DNA of 49,965 nucleotides from NCBI GenBank assembly GCA_021810525.1, contig JAJZIP010000005.1, forward strand, positions 1 to 49,965, read 5' to 3'. The stretch comes from Actinomycetes bacterium. Its GTDB lineage: Bacteria; Actinomycetota; Acidimicrobiia; Acidimicrobiales; Acidimicrobiaceae. The position numbers were made by a program, and so were the translations under genes. Position 1 is the stretch's first letter; every line of letters begins with the position of its first letter. Shown here in pieces: positions 41,697 to 49,965 of this stretch. The notes under the pieces were generated by a model. That model was not told the origin of the DNA, searched no databases, and worked only from the letters and a program-made list of their open reading frames with translations.

Positions 41697-42998
41697 TCAA
41701 CCGCCTAACACTCTTATGAAGCCGACCAGCCGTTCCACAGCTTCGAGGTTCCTGACCTCAGCCAGTGTCTTCTGCAGCGCCCGCTCCTTGGCTAGGTGAG
41801 TTATGAATATCAGCCGCGCTTCCCTACCAAGGCCGACCTGCTCCATAGACATTATCGACACCCCGTTGTCACCGAATACGGTCGCGACCTGGGCCAGAAC
41901 ACCTGGTCGATCGCTGACGTCGATTGCTATGTAGAACTGATACTTTAGTTCATCGATTGCTAGTATTCTGGCGGCGGGACGAGCGACATGACGCTCCATC
42001 GAGCCGTAGCGCAGGTTGTGAGCCGCATCTATGATGTCCCCCAGAACAGCGGAGGCCGTAGGCATTCCCCCGGCACCTCTTCCGTAGAACATCAACTCGC
42101 CCACAGAATCGCCTTCAACAAAGACCGCGTTGAAGGCATCACGCACAGAGGCCAGGGGGTGTGTGACCGGCACCATCGCAGGGTGCACGCGAACCGAGAT
42201 ACTTCCTTCCCCTCCTTGGGCCGACTCGACCCACTCGCAAATTGCCAGGAGCTTGAGCGTGTATCCGTGGCGCTTCGCAAATGCAAAGTCATCCAGAGTC
42301 ACAGACGTGATACCTTCACGCGACACGTCACTTAGCTGCACTCTGCGCCCGAAGGCAATGGAGGCGAGGATAGCGGCTTTGGCACTGGCGTCGATTCCCT
42401 CGACATCGGCACTCGGGTCCGCCTCGGCATAGCCCAGTTCCTGGGCTCTCCTGAGCGCCTCTTGATAGGAGATCTGCTCCTCCGACATCTTTGTGAGTAT
42501 GAAATTTGTGGTGCCGTTGACAATTCCCGTGACCCTACGAACCCTCTCCGCCGCCAAGGAGACCTTCAATGATCTGATCAAAGGGATCCCCCCGGCCACT
42601 GCAGCCTCGAAGAAGACATCGCGACCCTGGCTTCGAGCAAGGGCAGCGATCTCCTCGCCAAAATCGGAAAGAAGGGTCTTATTCGCTGTCACCACTGACT
42701 TCTTAGAGCCCAACGCCTCCTCGATCAAAGCCTTCGCCGGATCGTAGCCCCCCATCACCTCTACCACGATGTCGATCGAGGGATCGGCCACCACCGAGAA
42801 CGCGTCATCGGTCAAGAGCTGTCTGGGAACCCAGCTTGGACGCTCGGCAGAAAGGTCCCGAACCGCTATTGCAGCTATCTCAAGAACCTCGCCGGTTTGT
42901 GACTCTATCAGGCTCTGGTCATCCAGGATGATCTTGACCAGGGCTGCACCGACATTGCCACAACCCAATATTCCCAAACGAACCGGTATTGAACTCAC
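41697..42998 (-). CDS. hom: Homoserine dehydrogenase
   Basis: Homoserine dehydrogenase reduces aspartate semialdehyde to homoserine, the branch point to threonine and methionine. The 433-residue monofunctional enzyme begins RLGILGCGNVGAALVKI (NAD(P) site) and has VVEVMGGYDPAKALIEEAL, TANKTLLSDFGEE, and the catalytic block VNGTTNFILTKM to GYAEADPSADVEGIDASAK. It ends with a C-terminal ACT domain (SDRPGVLAQVATVFGDNGVS) that usually gives threonine feedback inhibition. GTG 42998 is the start, with GGAG close upstream. lysA lies upstream after 110 bp and thrC downstream. Confidence 0.96.
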   Translation of the reverse strand: MSSIPVRLGILGCGNVGAALVKIILDDQSLIESQTGEVLEIAAIAVRDLSAERPSWVPRQLLTDDAFSVVADPSIDIVVEVMGGYDPAKALIEEALGSKKSVVTANKTLLSDFGEEIAALARSQGRDVFFEAAVAGGIPLIRSLKVSLAAERVRRVTGIVNGTTNFILTKMSEEQISYQEALRRAQELGYAEADPSADVEGIDASAKAAILASIAFGRRVQLSDVSREGITSVTLDDFAFAKRHGYTLKLLAICEWVESAQGGEGSISVRVHPAMVPVTHPLASVRDAFNAVFVEGDSVGELMFYGRGAGGMPTASAVLGDIIDAAHNLRYGSMERHVARPAARILAIDELKYQFYIAIDVSDRPGVLAQVATVFGDNGVSIMSMEQVGLGREARLIFITHLAKERALQKTLAEVRNLEAVERLVGFIRVLGG

Positions 42999-43108
42999 CT
43001 CTCCAACTTAGCGCCAATCGGCGTTGCCAACCGTTGTGGGAGCTGACGGAACCCAAATGGCCCAGCTTTCGAACTCAAATCCCAAACTCCTCTCCGGTTG
43101 AATCGACC

Positions 43109-44416
43109 TCAGCCGAGGTCGAGCGAGAGAAGGTCGCTTACGGTCTCTCGCCGCAATACCAGGCGATATCCCCGGTTGTTGACAAATACCACTGCGGGTC
43201 GCCCAACTTTATTGTAATTTGACGCCATCGAGTAGCCATATGCTCCCGTGACCGGAGTCGCCAAGAGATCACCCACCTTGGCCGCGGATGGGAGCTGGCC
43301 CTCCTTGACTAATATGTCGCCCGACTCGCAGTGCTTCCCCACCACCGTCACTCGCCGGTCGCGTCGCGCAAAGACGTTGTCTACCAGGAACGTCTCATAC
43401 CCGCTGTCATAGAGCACCGGACGCGGATTGTCGCTCATTCCTCCGTCAACGCTCACGTAGGTGCGAATTCCCTGTATCTCCTTTATGGTCCCGATCTCAT
43501 AAACCGTCATCGCCGTGGGACCTACGAGCGACCTGCCTGGCTCCACCATGATCCGTGAAGATGAGGGTATCCCTGCAGCCTTGACACTCTCTTTAAGTGC
43601 CGTGGCCCAGTCCGAAAACTCTATGACAGGTTCGCCAGAAACATACGGAATTCCCAGGCCTCCTCCGAAATTGAGTTCCTCAACTCCAGCGGAAGCAAAG
43701 AATGGTGCGAGCACCTCCACCTCCTTGACAAACGAGTCGAGAGAAAAGATCTGGCTTCCAATGTGGGCATGCAGCCCGACAAGGTTGAGCCGTTCTGACA
43801 GCTTCAGCCTGTCCAACGCAATCTTTGCATCTCCGGAAAGCAGGCCAAAGCCGAATTTCGAGTCATCCTGTCCGGTCATGATGAACTCGTGGGTATGGGC
43901 CTCAACCCCAGGGGTTACCCGAATCCATACCTCGATCGGATGCTCCCTAGGAACAAGTGCCTCAAGGCGATCGATCTCATCGAACGAGTCGATCACAATC
44001 CGCCCGACTCCTGCAGAGATCGCCAGTTCAAGCTCCGCCACCGACTTGTTGTTGCCGTGCATAACAATGCGGTCTGGAGGAAAACCTACGCTGAGCGCCA
44101 CAGAAAGCTCGCCGCCGGACGCAACATCGATGTGCAGGCCTTCCTCGTCTACAAGCCTGGCCATCGCCTTGCAGAGAAATGCCTTCGAAGCGTACGCCAC
44201 ATCACTGCCAAAATGCGCCTTCAGCTCCTTCGCGCGCGACCTGATCTGTTCCTCGTCATAGATGAACAGAGGCGATCCAAACTCTTTTACCAAGTCGGAG
44301 ACCTTTTGCCCTCTGATCCAAAGGGCGCCGTCCCGGCCTACTCCACAACCCTGGGGCAGAAGGTACAGAGGTATTGGGTCTGTCGGATCCGCAACCTGGC
44401 TTTGAGTCTCGTCCAT
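43109..44416 (-). CDS. lysA: Diaminopimelate decarboxylase
   Basis: LysA decarboxylates meso-diaminopimelate to lysine with PLP. The protein (about 435 residues) shows the PLP Lys in VAYASKAFLCKAMARL, LNFGGGLGIPYVSGEP, the family motif VEPGRSLVGPTAMTVYEIG, and the active-site Cys in VGKHCESGDILVKEG, which belongs to the neighbouring subunit's site. ATG 44416 shares one base with the argS stop codon; GTG 44419 in frame would give a four-base overlap. Coupling of argS and lysA is known from other actinobacteria such as Corynebacterium. Confidence 0.95.
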   Translation of the reverse strand: MDETQSQVADPTDPIPLYLLPQGCGVGRDGALWIRGQKVSDLVKEFGSPLFIYDEEQIRSRAKELKAHFGSDVAYASKAFLCKAMARLVDEEGLHIDVASGGELSVALSVGFPPDRIVMHGNNKSVAELELAISAGVGRIVIDSFDEIDRLEALVPREHPIEVWIRVTPGVEAHTHEFIMTGQDDSKFGFGLLSGDAKIALDRLKLSERLNLVGLHAHIGSQIFSLDSFVKEVEVLAPFFASAGVEELNFGGGLGIPYVSGEPVIEFSDWATALKESVKAAGIPSSSRIMVEPGRSLVGPTAMTVYEIGTIKEIQGIRTYVSVDGGMSDNPRPVLYDSGYETFLVDNVFARRDRRVTVVGKHCESGDILVKEGQLPSAAKVGDLLATPVTGAYGYSMASNYNKVGRPAVVFVNNRGYRLVLRRETVSDLLSLDLG

Positions 44417-46041
44417 CACATCTGCTCCAACGCCTCAACTCCAAGGAGCGACAGGGCCACCCTGATCGCCACCTTGCAGCCGGCAACAAGATAAAGCCTT
44501 GCATAGGTCAGATCTATTGCGACTGCATCAGAAATTACGTAGCAGTCGTGGTAGAAGCTGTGGAAGAGTCCGGAAAAGTCCTTGAGCCAATTGGCAATCT
44601 TGTAGGGTGCCCTCTCAAGGGCGGCGTCTTCCACTACTTCAGGCAAGGTCATCAGCTCTCTCAAAAGAGCGAGTTCCCTTGGGTGGTCCAAAAGAGACAG
44701 CTTGACCTCAGAGATCTCCGGCATGACGATGCCACGCAGATCTCTCACCCTCTCTATGGAGGCCATCCTGGCGTGAGCGTATTGAATGTAATAGACAGGA
44801 TTGTCCATCGACTCCGCCTTGACCTTCTCGATGTCTACCGAAGTGGCCCTGTCGATTGAAGTGGAAAGCGAAAGCAACCTGGTGGCCGATGGACCCAACT
44901 CATCTACCAGATCATCGAGCGGGATCAAATTCCCCTTCCGCTTTGAAAATTTCAATCTATCCTCACCCGAGAGAAGCGATACCATCTGGCCCAGAAGTAT
45001 TTCGAGCCTCGCGGATCCCACGCCCAGTGCATCCATCGCCGCTTTGAGAGAAGCGACCTGGCCGTGGTGGTCAGCCCCAAAGATGTCAATAACCCTTTGA
45101 AAACCCCTCAATACGAACTTGTTGTAGTGGTAGGCAATATCACCGGCCAAATAGGTGAAATCACCACCAGCCTTGACCAGATAGCGATCTCTCGAGTCCC
45201 CGAACCTGGTCGAAAGAAAGATCTTCTTTGAATCCTCCTCGACGATCAGTCCCCTCGAAGCAAGAAGATCCACGATCTCCTGGACCGCCCCAGATTCTTC
45301 GATTGATGCCTGTGAAAACCACACGTCGAAGTGGATGTCGAGCTTGTCCAAAGAAGCCTTGATGGTCCCAAGATTCTCCTCAGCGGCCCATTTGCCGGCG
45401 ATCATAACGTCATCAGGCCCCGTGTACCTTTCAGCCAGCTCCTTTACGTAGTCGCCCTGGTAACCCTCTTCTTCGACTTCCCGACCAGCCCTGCGCGCAA
45501 GCAGCGACTCTCCAAGCCTTCTTATCTGTCCGCCCGTATCATTTACGTAGTATTCAGTTGAAACCTTGTAACCGCAGCGCCTCAGCAGCCGTGCGAGGGC
45601 ATCGCCATATGACGCCCACCATCCATTTCCGACATGAAGCGGCCCGGTGGGATTGGCTGAACAGAATTCGAGCTGCACCCGTTCACCTGCGCCTATCTCC
45701 GACCTCGCAAACGACTCCTCGCCCTGTTCTACTACTTGAGCAAGCTCGTCATGAAGATAGCCGTATTCGAAAAAGAAGTTGATGAAGCCCGGCCCTGCGA
45801 TCTCCAACCTGCTCTGATACCTGACCGGATTGTCTGTTAGATAACTACAGATCTTCTCCGCCAGCATCCTTGGCTTCTCGCCGAGCTCCTTGGCTGCTAC
45901 CATGGCCACATTGGTGGAAAACTCCCCATGTTCGATGCGGGCCGGCCTTTCCACAATGAAAAGTGAGGGTTCCATCTCCACCCCCAGACTCCCCATTGCG
46001 GCGGAAAGCGCCACCGCGATCATATCTCGAACACTGCTCAC
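44416..46041 (-). CDS. argS: Arginyl-tRNA synthetase
   Basis: ArgS charges tRNA-Arg. The 541-residue class I synthetase has an N-terminal tRNA D-loop-binding domain and the HIGH-type motif in SANPTGPLHVGNGWW. EYYVNDTGGQIRRLGES is present, and KFSKRKGNLIPLDDLV stands in place of the KMSKS loop. The C-terminal anticodon-binding domain has YYIQYAHARMASIERV and DFSGLFHSFYHDC. GTG 46041 follows GAGGTGG by about seven bases. A tRNA-Arg(CCG) gene starts 109 bp away on the opposite strand. Confidence 0.96.
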   Translation of the reverse strand: MSSVRDMIAVALSAAMGSLGVEMEPSLFIVERPARIEHGEFSTNVAMVAAKELGEKPRMLAEKICSYLTDNPVRYQSRLEIAGPGFINFFFEYGYLHDELAQVVEQGEESFARSEIGAGERVQLEFCSANPTGPLHVGNGWWASYGDALARLLRRCGYKVSTEYYVNDTGGQIRRLGESLLARRAGREVEEEGYQGDYVKELAERYTGPDDVMIAGKWAAEENLGTIKASLDKLDIHFDVWFSQASIEESGAVQEIVDLLASRGLIVEEDSKKIFLSTRFGDSRDRYLVKAGGDFTYLAGDIAYHYNKFVLRGFQRVIDIFGADHHGQVASLKAAMDALGVGSARLEILLGQMVSLLSGEDRLKFSKRKGNLIPLDDLVDELGPSATRLLSLSTSIDRATSVDIEKVKAESMDNPVYYIQYAHARMASIERVRDLRGIVMPEISEVKLSLLDHPRELALLRELMTLPEVVEDAALERAPYKIANWLKDFSGLFHSFYHDCYVISDAVAIDLTYARLYLVAGCKVAIRVALSLLGVEALEQM

Positions 46042-46149
46042 CTAATTGCCACCTCGTCAAATTCATCCCAGATAACGAAACCCAGCCCACCAGCTACAAT
46101 GCCGATAGCGTAACGAACCCTGAAACCCCTGCGCTACTCTGGCATATGT

Positions 46150-46221
46150 GCCCTCGTAGCTCAGGGGATAGAGCACCGGCCTCCGGAGCCGGGCGCGCAG
46201 GTTCGAATCCTGCCGAGGGCG
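46150..46221 (+). tRNA. tRNA-Arg, anticodon CCG
   Basis: The 72-base sequence folds as a complete cloverleaf. The acceptor stem GCCCTCG pairs with CGAGGGC, the D-stem GCTC with GAGC, and the anticodon stem CCGGC with GCCGG around loop CTCCGGA (anticodon CCG at 46183-46185). The T-stem GCAGG pairs with CCTGC around TTCGAAT, and the discriminator base is G. The CCA end is not encoded. It reads the CGG arginine codon. TACAAT at 46095 is a possible -10 box. Confidence 0.96.
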
Positions 46222-46392
46222 CAAGTTTCTTATCTAGCTAGCCTAGAGGAACGAGCGACTTTTCCGCAGGAAATGCCATTCTATTCAGCCGCGTCGGCCA
46301 CAGGCAAAGAATCCGACGCCCTGGATCGATCTCGAGGGAGAAAGATGGGTCTGAATGCGAGATGCGTACTGACAGTCGCAGCTGAATGTGAA

Positions 46393-46415
46393 AGACTCTG
46401 ATAGTTGGAGAGTCT
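46393..46415. promoter_or_regulatory. Perfect inverted repeat upstream of the MurE-like gene
   Basis: AGACTCT (46393-46399) and AGAGTCT (46409-46415) are exact inverted arms with a nine-base spacer, about 93 bases before the TTG start at 46509. It may be an operator or a short hairpin at the end of the tRNA transcript; no T-run follows. The rest of the 287-bp gap shows no gene. Confidence 0.4.
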
Positions 46416-46508
46416 CAGTAGCGGCTCTTTCCTAATACTTGTCTTATGCAAAGCAGGTAAAGATATATCGGAAGATTTTCGCAAACGAGTACAAGAACGG
46501 TTAATGGT

Positions 46509-48002
46509 TTGAGTCATTCACTTTCATACCTTGCAACCCAGATCCCGGGCGCACAATTTGTTGGTGCCGACCTTGATGTCTCAGGAGTAGCGAGCGACTC
46601 CCGTCTAGTTAAACCGGGCGACATGTTTGCAGCAATGAGAGGGTCCCGTCTGGATGGACACGACTTCGCGAAAGAGGCATGCGAGAACGGTGCAAGCTCT
46701 TTGGTGGTCTCTCGCCAGCTACAGATCGATCTACCTCAACTGATCGTTCCGTCTGTCCGCAGGGTCCTCGGCAAGATCTCATCTCTGGTCTACGGCGTAC
46801 CCTCCAGCAAGCTGAACGTCATTGGAATCACCGGAACAAACGGCAAGACGACGACCTCGTACATGATCGAAAATGCCCTGGAGCACGCGGGAATAAGATC
46901 CGGCATGATTGGTACCATCGAAACCAAGATCGCAGGGCAGTCGATACCGGCGCTCTTCACCACTCCAGAAGCTCCGTCGCTTCAAAGCTCGTTGGCAGAG
47001 ATGCTCAAAAATAACGTGGAAGTTGCAGTGATGGAAGTTTCTTCACACGGCATCGACCAGCACAGGATCGACGGAACCCTCTTCGAACTCGGGATTTTCA
47101 CCAATCTCAGCTCGGAGCACCTCGATTACCACGGAACCATAGAACAGTACTTTGCCACCAAGGCACAGCTTTTCGAGCCGTCCAGGTGCAAGAGGGCACT
47201 TATCTGCATTGACGACGAGTGGGGCCTCAGGTTGAGTCACCAGGTTCAAATACCCACTGTCACATTTGGTTCCGGACCGGCGGCAGACTACCGCATCGAA
47301 GACATCGTCATAACGCACGACGGAACCTCGTTCACCCTGATCGGCCCCGATGTCAACAGCGAGATCTTTACTCCGATCGTAGGAAGCTGCAATGCCCAGA
47401 ACGCCGCTGCGGCTTTCTTGGCCCTTCACCTGCTGGGCCTGGACACCGAGGCCGCATTGGCCGGGATCAAGAGCTGCCAGAAGGTCTCGGGTCGCTTTCA
47501 GAGGGTCGAGATGGGACAGACGGTGGAGATCATCATCGACTATGCCCACACTCCTGGCGCCATTCGCTCGCTAATCGAAACAGCCAGATCGCTCGCTCCC
47601 GCCGAGTCCGAGGTATTTATAGTTGCCGGCGCCAGAGGAGGCCGCGACAGGCTAAAGCGCCCCGAGCTTGGAAGGGCGTTGGCAACTGCAAACCATGTGA
47701 TCTTAACGGTCGATTCGCCTGGAGATGAGGATCCTATCTCGATCATCGAACAGCTTATAGCAGGGACCATTGACGTTCCGGAGGGCCGCATATCCATAGA
47801 GCTGGACCGGGAAAAGGCGATACAGCTAGCCATAAGTTCTGCTGCACCCAACGACACTGTGCTGGTGGTGGGGAGGGGACACGAAAAAAGCCTTCGCATT
47901 GGAAACCGAAAGATCCTGTTGGACGATGTGGAAGCAGCCAAGAAAGCGGTGGAGATGCGAGAGCTTGGAGCCGATCGAAGATCGGCCTATGCCTCGCGAT
48001 GA
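46509..48002 (+). CDS. MurE-like Mur ligase with altered amino-acid-binding motifs
   Basis: This 497-residue protein has full MurE architecture: the UDP-substrate domain (GVASDSRLVKPGDMFAAMRG), the P-loop GITGTNGKTTT (about 106-116), TTPEAPSLQ, VMEVSSHGIDQHR, the carbamylated Lys in YFATKAQLF, DYAHTPGAI, and the C-terminal domain. MurE adds the third peptide residue to UDP-MurNAc-dipeptide. The diaminopimelate-recognition motif DNPR is DSPG here (402-405), and GKGHE is GRGHE (455-459). So it may be a paralogue using another amino acid or substrate. TTG 46509 is the start, with only a weak site. It lies outside a division cluster, followed by a glycosyltransferase gene. Confidence 0.85.
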   Translation: MSHSLSYLATQIPGAQFVGADLDVSGVASDSRLVKPGDMFAAMRGSRLDGHDFAKEACENGASSLVVSRQLQIDLPQLIVPSVRRVLGKISSLVYGVPSSKLNVIGITGTNGKTTTSYMIENALEHAGIRSGMIGTIETKIAGQSIPALFTTPEAPSLQSSLAEMLKNNVEVAVMEVSSHGIDQHRIDGTLFELGIFTNLSSEHLDYHGTIEQYFATKAQLFEPSRCKRALICIDDEWGLRLSHQVQIPTVTFGSGPAADYRIEDIVITHDGTSFTLIGPDVNSEIFTPIVGSCNAQNAAAAFLALHLLGLDTEAALAGIKSCQKVSGRFQRVEMGQTVEIIIDYAHTPGAIRSLIETARSLAPAESEVFIVAGARGGRDRLKRPELGRALATANHVILTVDSPGDEDPISIIEQLIAGTIDVPEGRISIELDREKAIQLAISSAAPNDTVLVVGRGHEKSLRIGNRKILLDDVEAAKKAVEMRELGADRRSAYASR

Positions 48003-48197
48003 ACTTTGGACAACCCTTGGAAAAGCGTTCCCCATCTTTGAATCCACGAAACGCTGCACTAAAGGCCAGCAGAATCTTGAAGAACCCATGAATCCGCTTT
48101 CCCTGCCGCGGGATAAGGTTGGCAAAGAACGAGCCTACAGATGCTGCATCGCAAAGCTAGCTGCAATGTTGGCATCCGAGATGAGTTCGGCATTCCT

Positions 48198-49100
48198 ATG
48201 ACAAGACCGACACTAAGCGTAGTAGTTCCCACCTTCAACTCGCAAGCTACCATCAAAGCAGCCCTGGAGTCGGTCTATTCCCAAACGATCAAGCCAGATG
48301 AGGTCCTGGTAATTGACGACGAATCCTCTGACAATACCTGTGCCATAGTGACCTCTAACTTCCCAGAAGTCCGACTCATGAAAAAGCAGAACGGGGGACC
48401 CTCCTCCGCTAGAAACCTCGGAATAAGAAACGCCAGGTTTGAATGGATCGCCTTCCTTGACGCGGACGACATCTGGGCTCGCGACAAGAACGAGATCCAG
48501 CTCGACGAGGTGGCAAGAAACCCTAAGGCCGTACTCGTCGCCTGCAACTGGTCAGATTCGGCAATGGCGCTTCTCGATGCCGAGACGATGCGGACGCGCC
48601 AACTGCCCTCAAAAAAGATTTGGACCTCGGACATACTAGTCCTGAACCGCTTCCAAACCTCAACCGTCATAGCCCGCAGGGCACAACTCGACCAGGTTCA
48701 CGGCTTCAGAAGCGAACTCGACGGGGCTGAAGACTGGGACATGTGGCTGAGACTCTCGAGGCTCGGAGAGGTCGTAATCATCGAGGAACCATTGGTGTAC
48801 TACAGGGATACCAATGGCGGCTACTCCAAGAACCTGATGCGCCTCATGAATTCCATGCAAAAGATGATGGAGAGGGAGTCAGAGAACATGTCAATCAACC
48901 CCAGACTCCTGAAAAAGATCTGGGCATGGCATTACCTTCGCTTCTGCGTAGGTTTCCTCCTGATAAAAGATGGCCGGGGCGCCAGGACCAGCATTGCCTC
49001 TGCAATGAAGGACGGACTAACCCGCCAGCTGCCATCAGCATCGTGGGACTATCTGCTGCCGTTTTTAGCGCACCGGGTCAGAAGACGCTTGCAGCACTAA
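48198..49100 (+). CDS. Family 2 glycosyltransferase
   Basis: This roughly 300-residue GT-A enzyme begins TLSVVVPTFNSQATIKAALE and has VLVIDDESSDNT, NGGPSSARNLGIRNA, and the metal- and nucleotide-sugar-binding DADD in IAFLDADDIWA. The acceptor region has ELDGAEDWDMWLRL with the catalytic ED pair. The C-terminus is helical and basic, with no clear transmembrane helix, so it is probably a peripheral enzyme of the inner membrane face. ATG 48198 starts exactly at the family's N-terminus; an earlier ATG at 48141 would add 19 residues. Donor and acceptor sugars are unknown, but surface polysaccharide or glycoprotein synthesis is likely. Confidence 0.9.
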   Translation: MTRPTLSVVVPTFNSQATIKAALESVYSQTIKPDEVLVIDDESSDNTCAIVTSNFPEVRLMKKQNGGPSSARNLGIRNARFEWIAFLDADDIWARDKNEIQLDEVARNPKAVLVACNWSDSAMALLDAETMRTRQLPSKKIWTSDILVLNRFQTSTVIARRAQLDQVHGFRSELDGAEDWDMWLRLSRLGEVVIIEEPLVYYRDTNGGYSKNLMRLMNSMQKMMERESENMSINPRLLKKIWAWHYLRFCVGFLLIKDGRGARTSIASAMKDGLTRQLPSASWDYLLPFLAHRVRRRLQH

Positions 49101-49139
49101 ACCAATCGCGGTCTCGGAACCGAGGTCACCTAGGGGACT

Positions 49140-49799
49140 CTACTTGGAGGTCCTTTCGCCTTCCCCAATCCTTTCCTCATAGCCTGCGTTGATGGACCTC
49201 TCCCGTCGCTTCCGATATACCAGAAACGCCACGATCGCGACTACCACCAGAGCCAAGATAACATAGGAGACATCACCAGCCACCTTTTCGACCTGCCGAT
49301 AACTTTGGCCTCCCAAGTAGCCCAGCATCGCCATAGAGACTGACCAGGCTATTCCCCCGCTGACGTTATAGAGGGCAAACGTCTTGTATCGCATGTTCGA
49401 TACACCTGAAAGACCTGGCACCAAAACCCTCAAAGCGGTGGTGAATCTGCCTACGAAGACGCCAGGGCCACCCCGTCTCATCATGAACTCTTCAGCTCTT
49501 AGAAGATGAGCAGGCTTCACAAACCGAGACAGCTGGTTGTCGATAAGGGACCTCCCCCATCGTTTGCCGACGAAGTATCCAACGCTGTCACCGATTATCG
49601 CGCCCAGCGATGCCGCTGCCATGACCAACCCCAGAGACTCCTGATGCTCGAAGGCCAAGACGCCCGCAACAATCACCACTGTCTCGCCGGGGAAGATAAA
49701 GCCAAGAAAAATCGAGGATTCAGCTGCTGGCAGCAGAAATACCAGCAGAAGCACCAGCCAGCCGTGAAGGGTCAAAACGTAATTGGCAATGCTGGTCAT
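49140..49799 (-). CDS. DedA family membrane protein
   Basis: This 219-residue DedA (SNARE-associated/VTT) protein has about five hydrophobic segments. Conserved marks are FLLPAAESSIFLGFIFPGE with the membrane-embedded Glu, GAIIGDSVGYFVGKRWGRSL, and GRFTTALRVLVPGLSGVSNM with the essential Arg residues. A cytosolic tail rich in Arg and Glu follows. DedA proteins flip undecaprenyl phosphate or phospholipids and keep the proton motive force; which applies here is not known. ATG 49799 has a weak ribosome-binding site. It converges on the glycosyltransferase gene, 39 bp away. Confidence 0.92.
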   Translation of the reverse strand: MTSIANYVLTLHGWLVLLLVFLLPAAESSIFLGFIFPGETVVIVAGVLAFEHQESLGLVMAAASLGAIIGDSVGYFVGKRWGRSLIDNQLSRFVKPAHLLRAEEFMMRRGGPGVFVGRFTTALRVLVPGLSGVSNMRYKTFALYNVSGGIAWSVSMAMLGYLGGQSYRQVEKVAGDVSYVILALVVVAIVAFLVYRKRRERSINAGYEERIGEGERTSK

Positions 49800-49965
49800 T
49801 TAACCAACCTATCATTCTCACATAAATAACAAGCTGAGAACTAGCATGAACCAACCATCCACGAACCAAACTAGCCGAAAAGCAAGGCTGCCGTTAAACG
49901 GTTCCTCCGCGTCGAGACTCGAGCGTCACATTCAACACGGTCGACAAGATAAACGCTAAGCCAGA
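49800..49965. other. Right edge, upstream region of dedA
   Basis: These 166 bases contain no gene that I can support. They presumably hold the dedA promoter. Confidence 0.4.

Noticed and set aside
43515-44261. 248-codon open frame on the plus strand
   Set aside because: Antisense shadow of lysA.
46281-46517. Small minus-strand frame upstream of the MurE-like gene
   Set aside because: No ribosome-binding site and it covers the presumed promoter of the plus-strand gene.
1-49965. CRISPR arrays, prophage or insertion sequences
   Set aside because: No regularly spaced direct repeats, phage structural genes, transposases or terminal inverted repeats with target duplications were seen.

Overview
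The window looks like the chromosome of a Gram-positive actinobacterium, probably a member of the Acidimicrobiia. The clues are a mycothiol-type maleylpyruvate isomerase, a Rho factor with a long charged N-terminal insertion, a four-cysteine L31 protein, a 59-residue basic protein of a type I associate with actinobacteria, frequent GTG and TTG starts, and Ser/Thr-rich exported proteins. The lineage is an inference. I see no phage genes, intact transposon or CRISPR array.

The left part (1-17 kb) is accessory metabolism. It opens with a molybdopterin oxidoreductase and its membrane cytochrome b (cut by the window edge), a pirin and an MFS permease. A catabolic island follows: a divergent NMT1/SsuA-type ABC importer (3898-7156), then a thiamine-diphosphate enzyme, a short-chain dehydrogenase and a metallo-beta-lactamase-fold hydrolase (7404-10991). 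On the minus strand lie a ribose-type ABC importer (11044-15034) and, upstream of it, a coupled PuuE-like deacetylase and isochorismatase-fold amidohydrolase (15256-16850).

The middle (17-25 kb) holds a decayed PAS-GGDEF-EAL gene, the 59-residue gene on the minus strand, and a three-gene unit whose last two products carry four YbjQ-like repeats. Pyruvate kinase and a family III CoA-transferase follow. About 1 kb without a recognisable gene (24.9-25.9 kb) comes next.

From 25.9 to 32.8 kb the minus strand carries an apparently complete gentisate pathway: an aromatic 6-hydroxylase-type flavoprotein, gentisate 1,2-dioxygenase, maleylpyruvate isomerase and two FAH-family hydrolases. It also has a MarR regulator and a 4,5-dihydroxyphthalate-decarboxylase-like protein. 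Together these could take a hydroxyphthalate or 3-hydroxybenzoate to pyruvate and fumarate.

The right part (33-50 kb) is mainly housekeeping. A plus-strand ECF sigma factor is coupled to a membrane partner and ends at a strong hairpin facing prmC. The minus strand then carries, in transcription order, argS, lysA, hom, thrC, rho, rpmE, an unrecognised protein, prfA and prmC. Divergent from argS lie tRNA-Arg(CCG), a MurE-like ligase with altered substrate motifs and a family 2 glycosyltransferase. A DedA protein closes the window.
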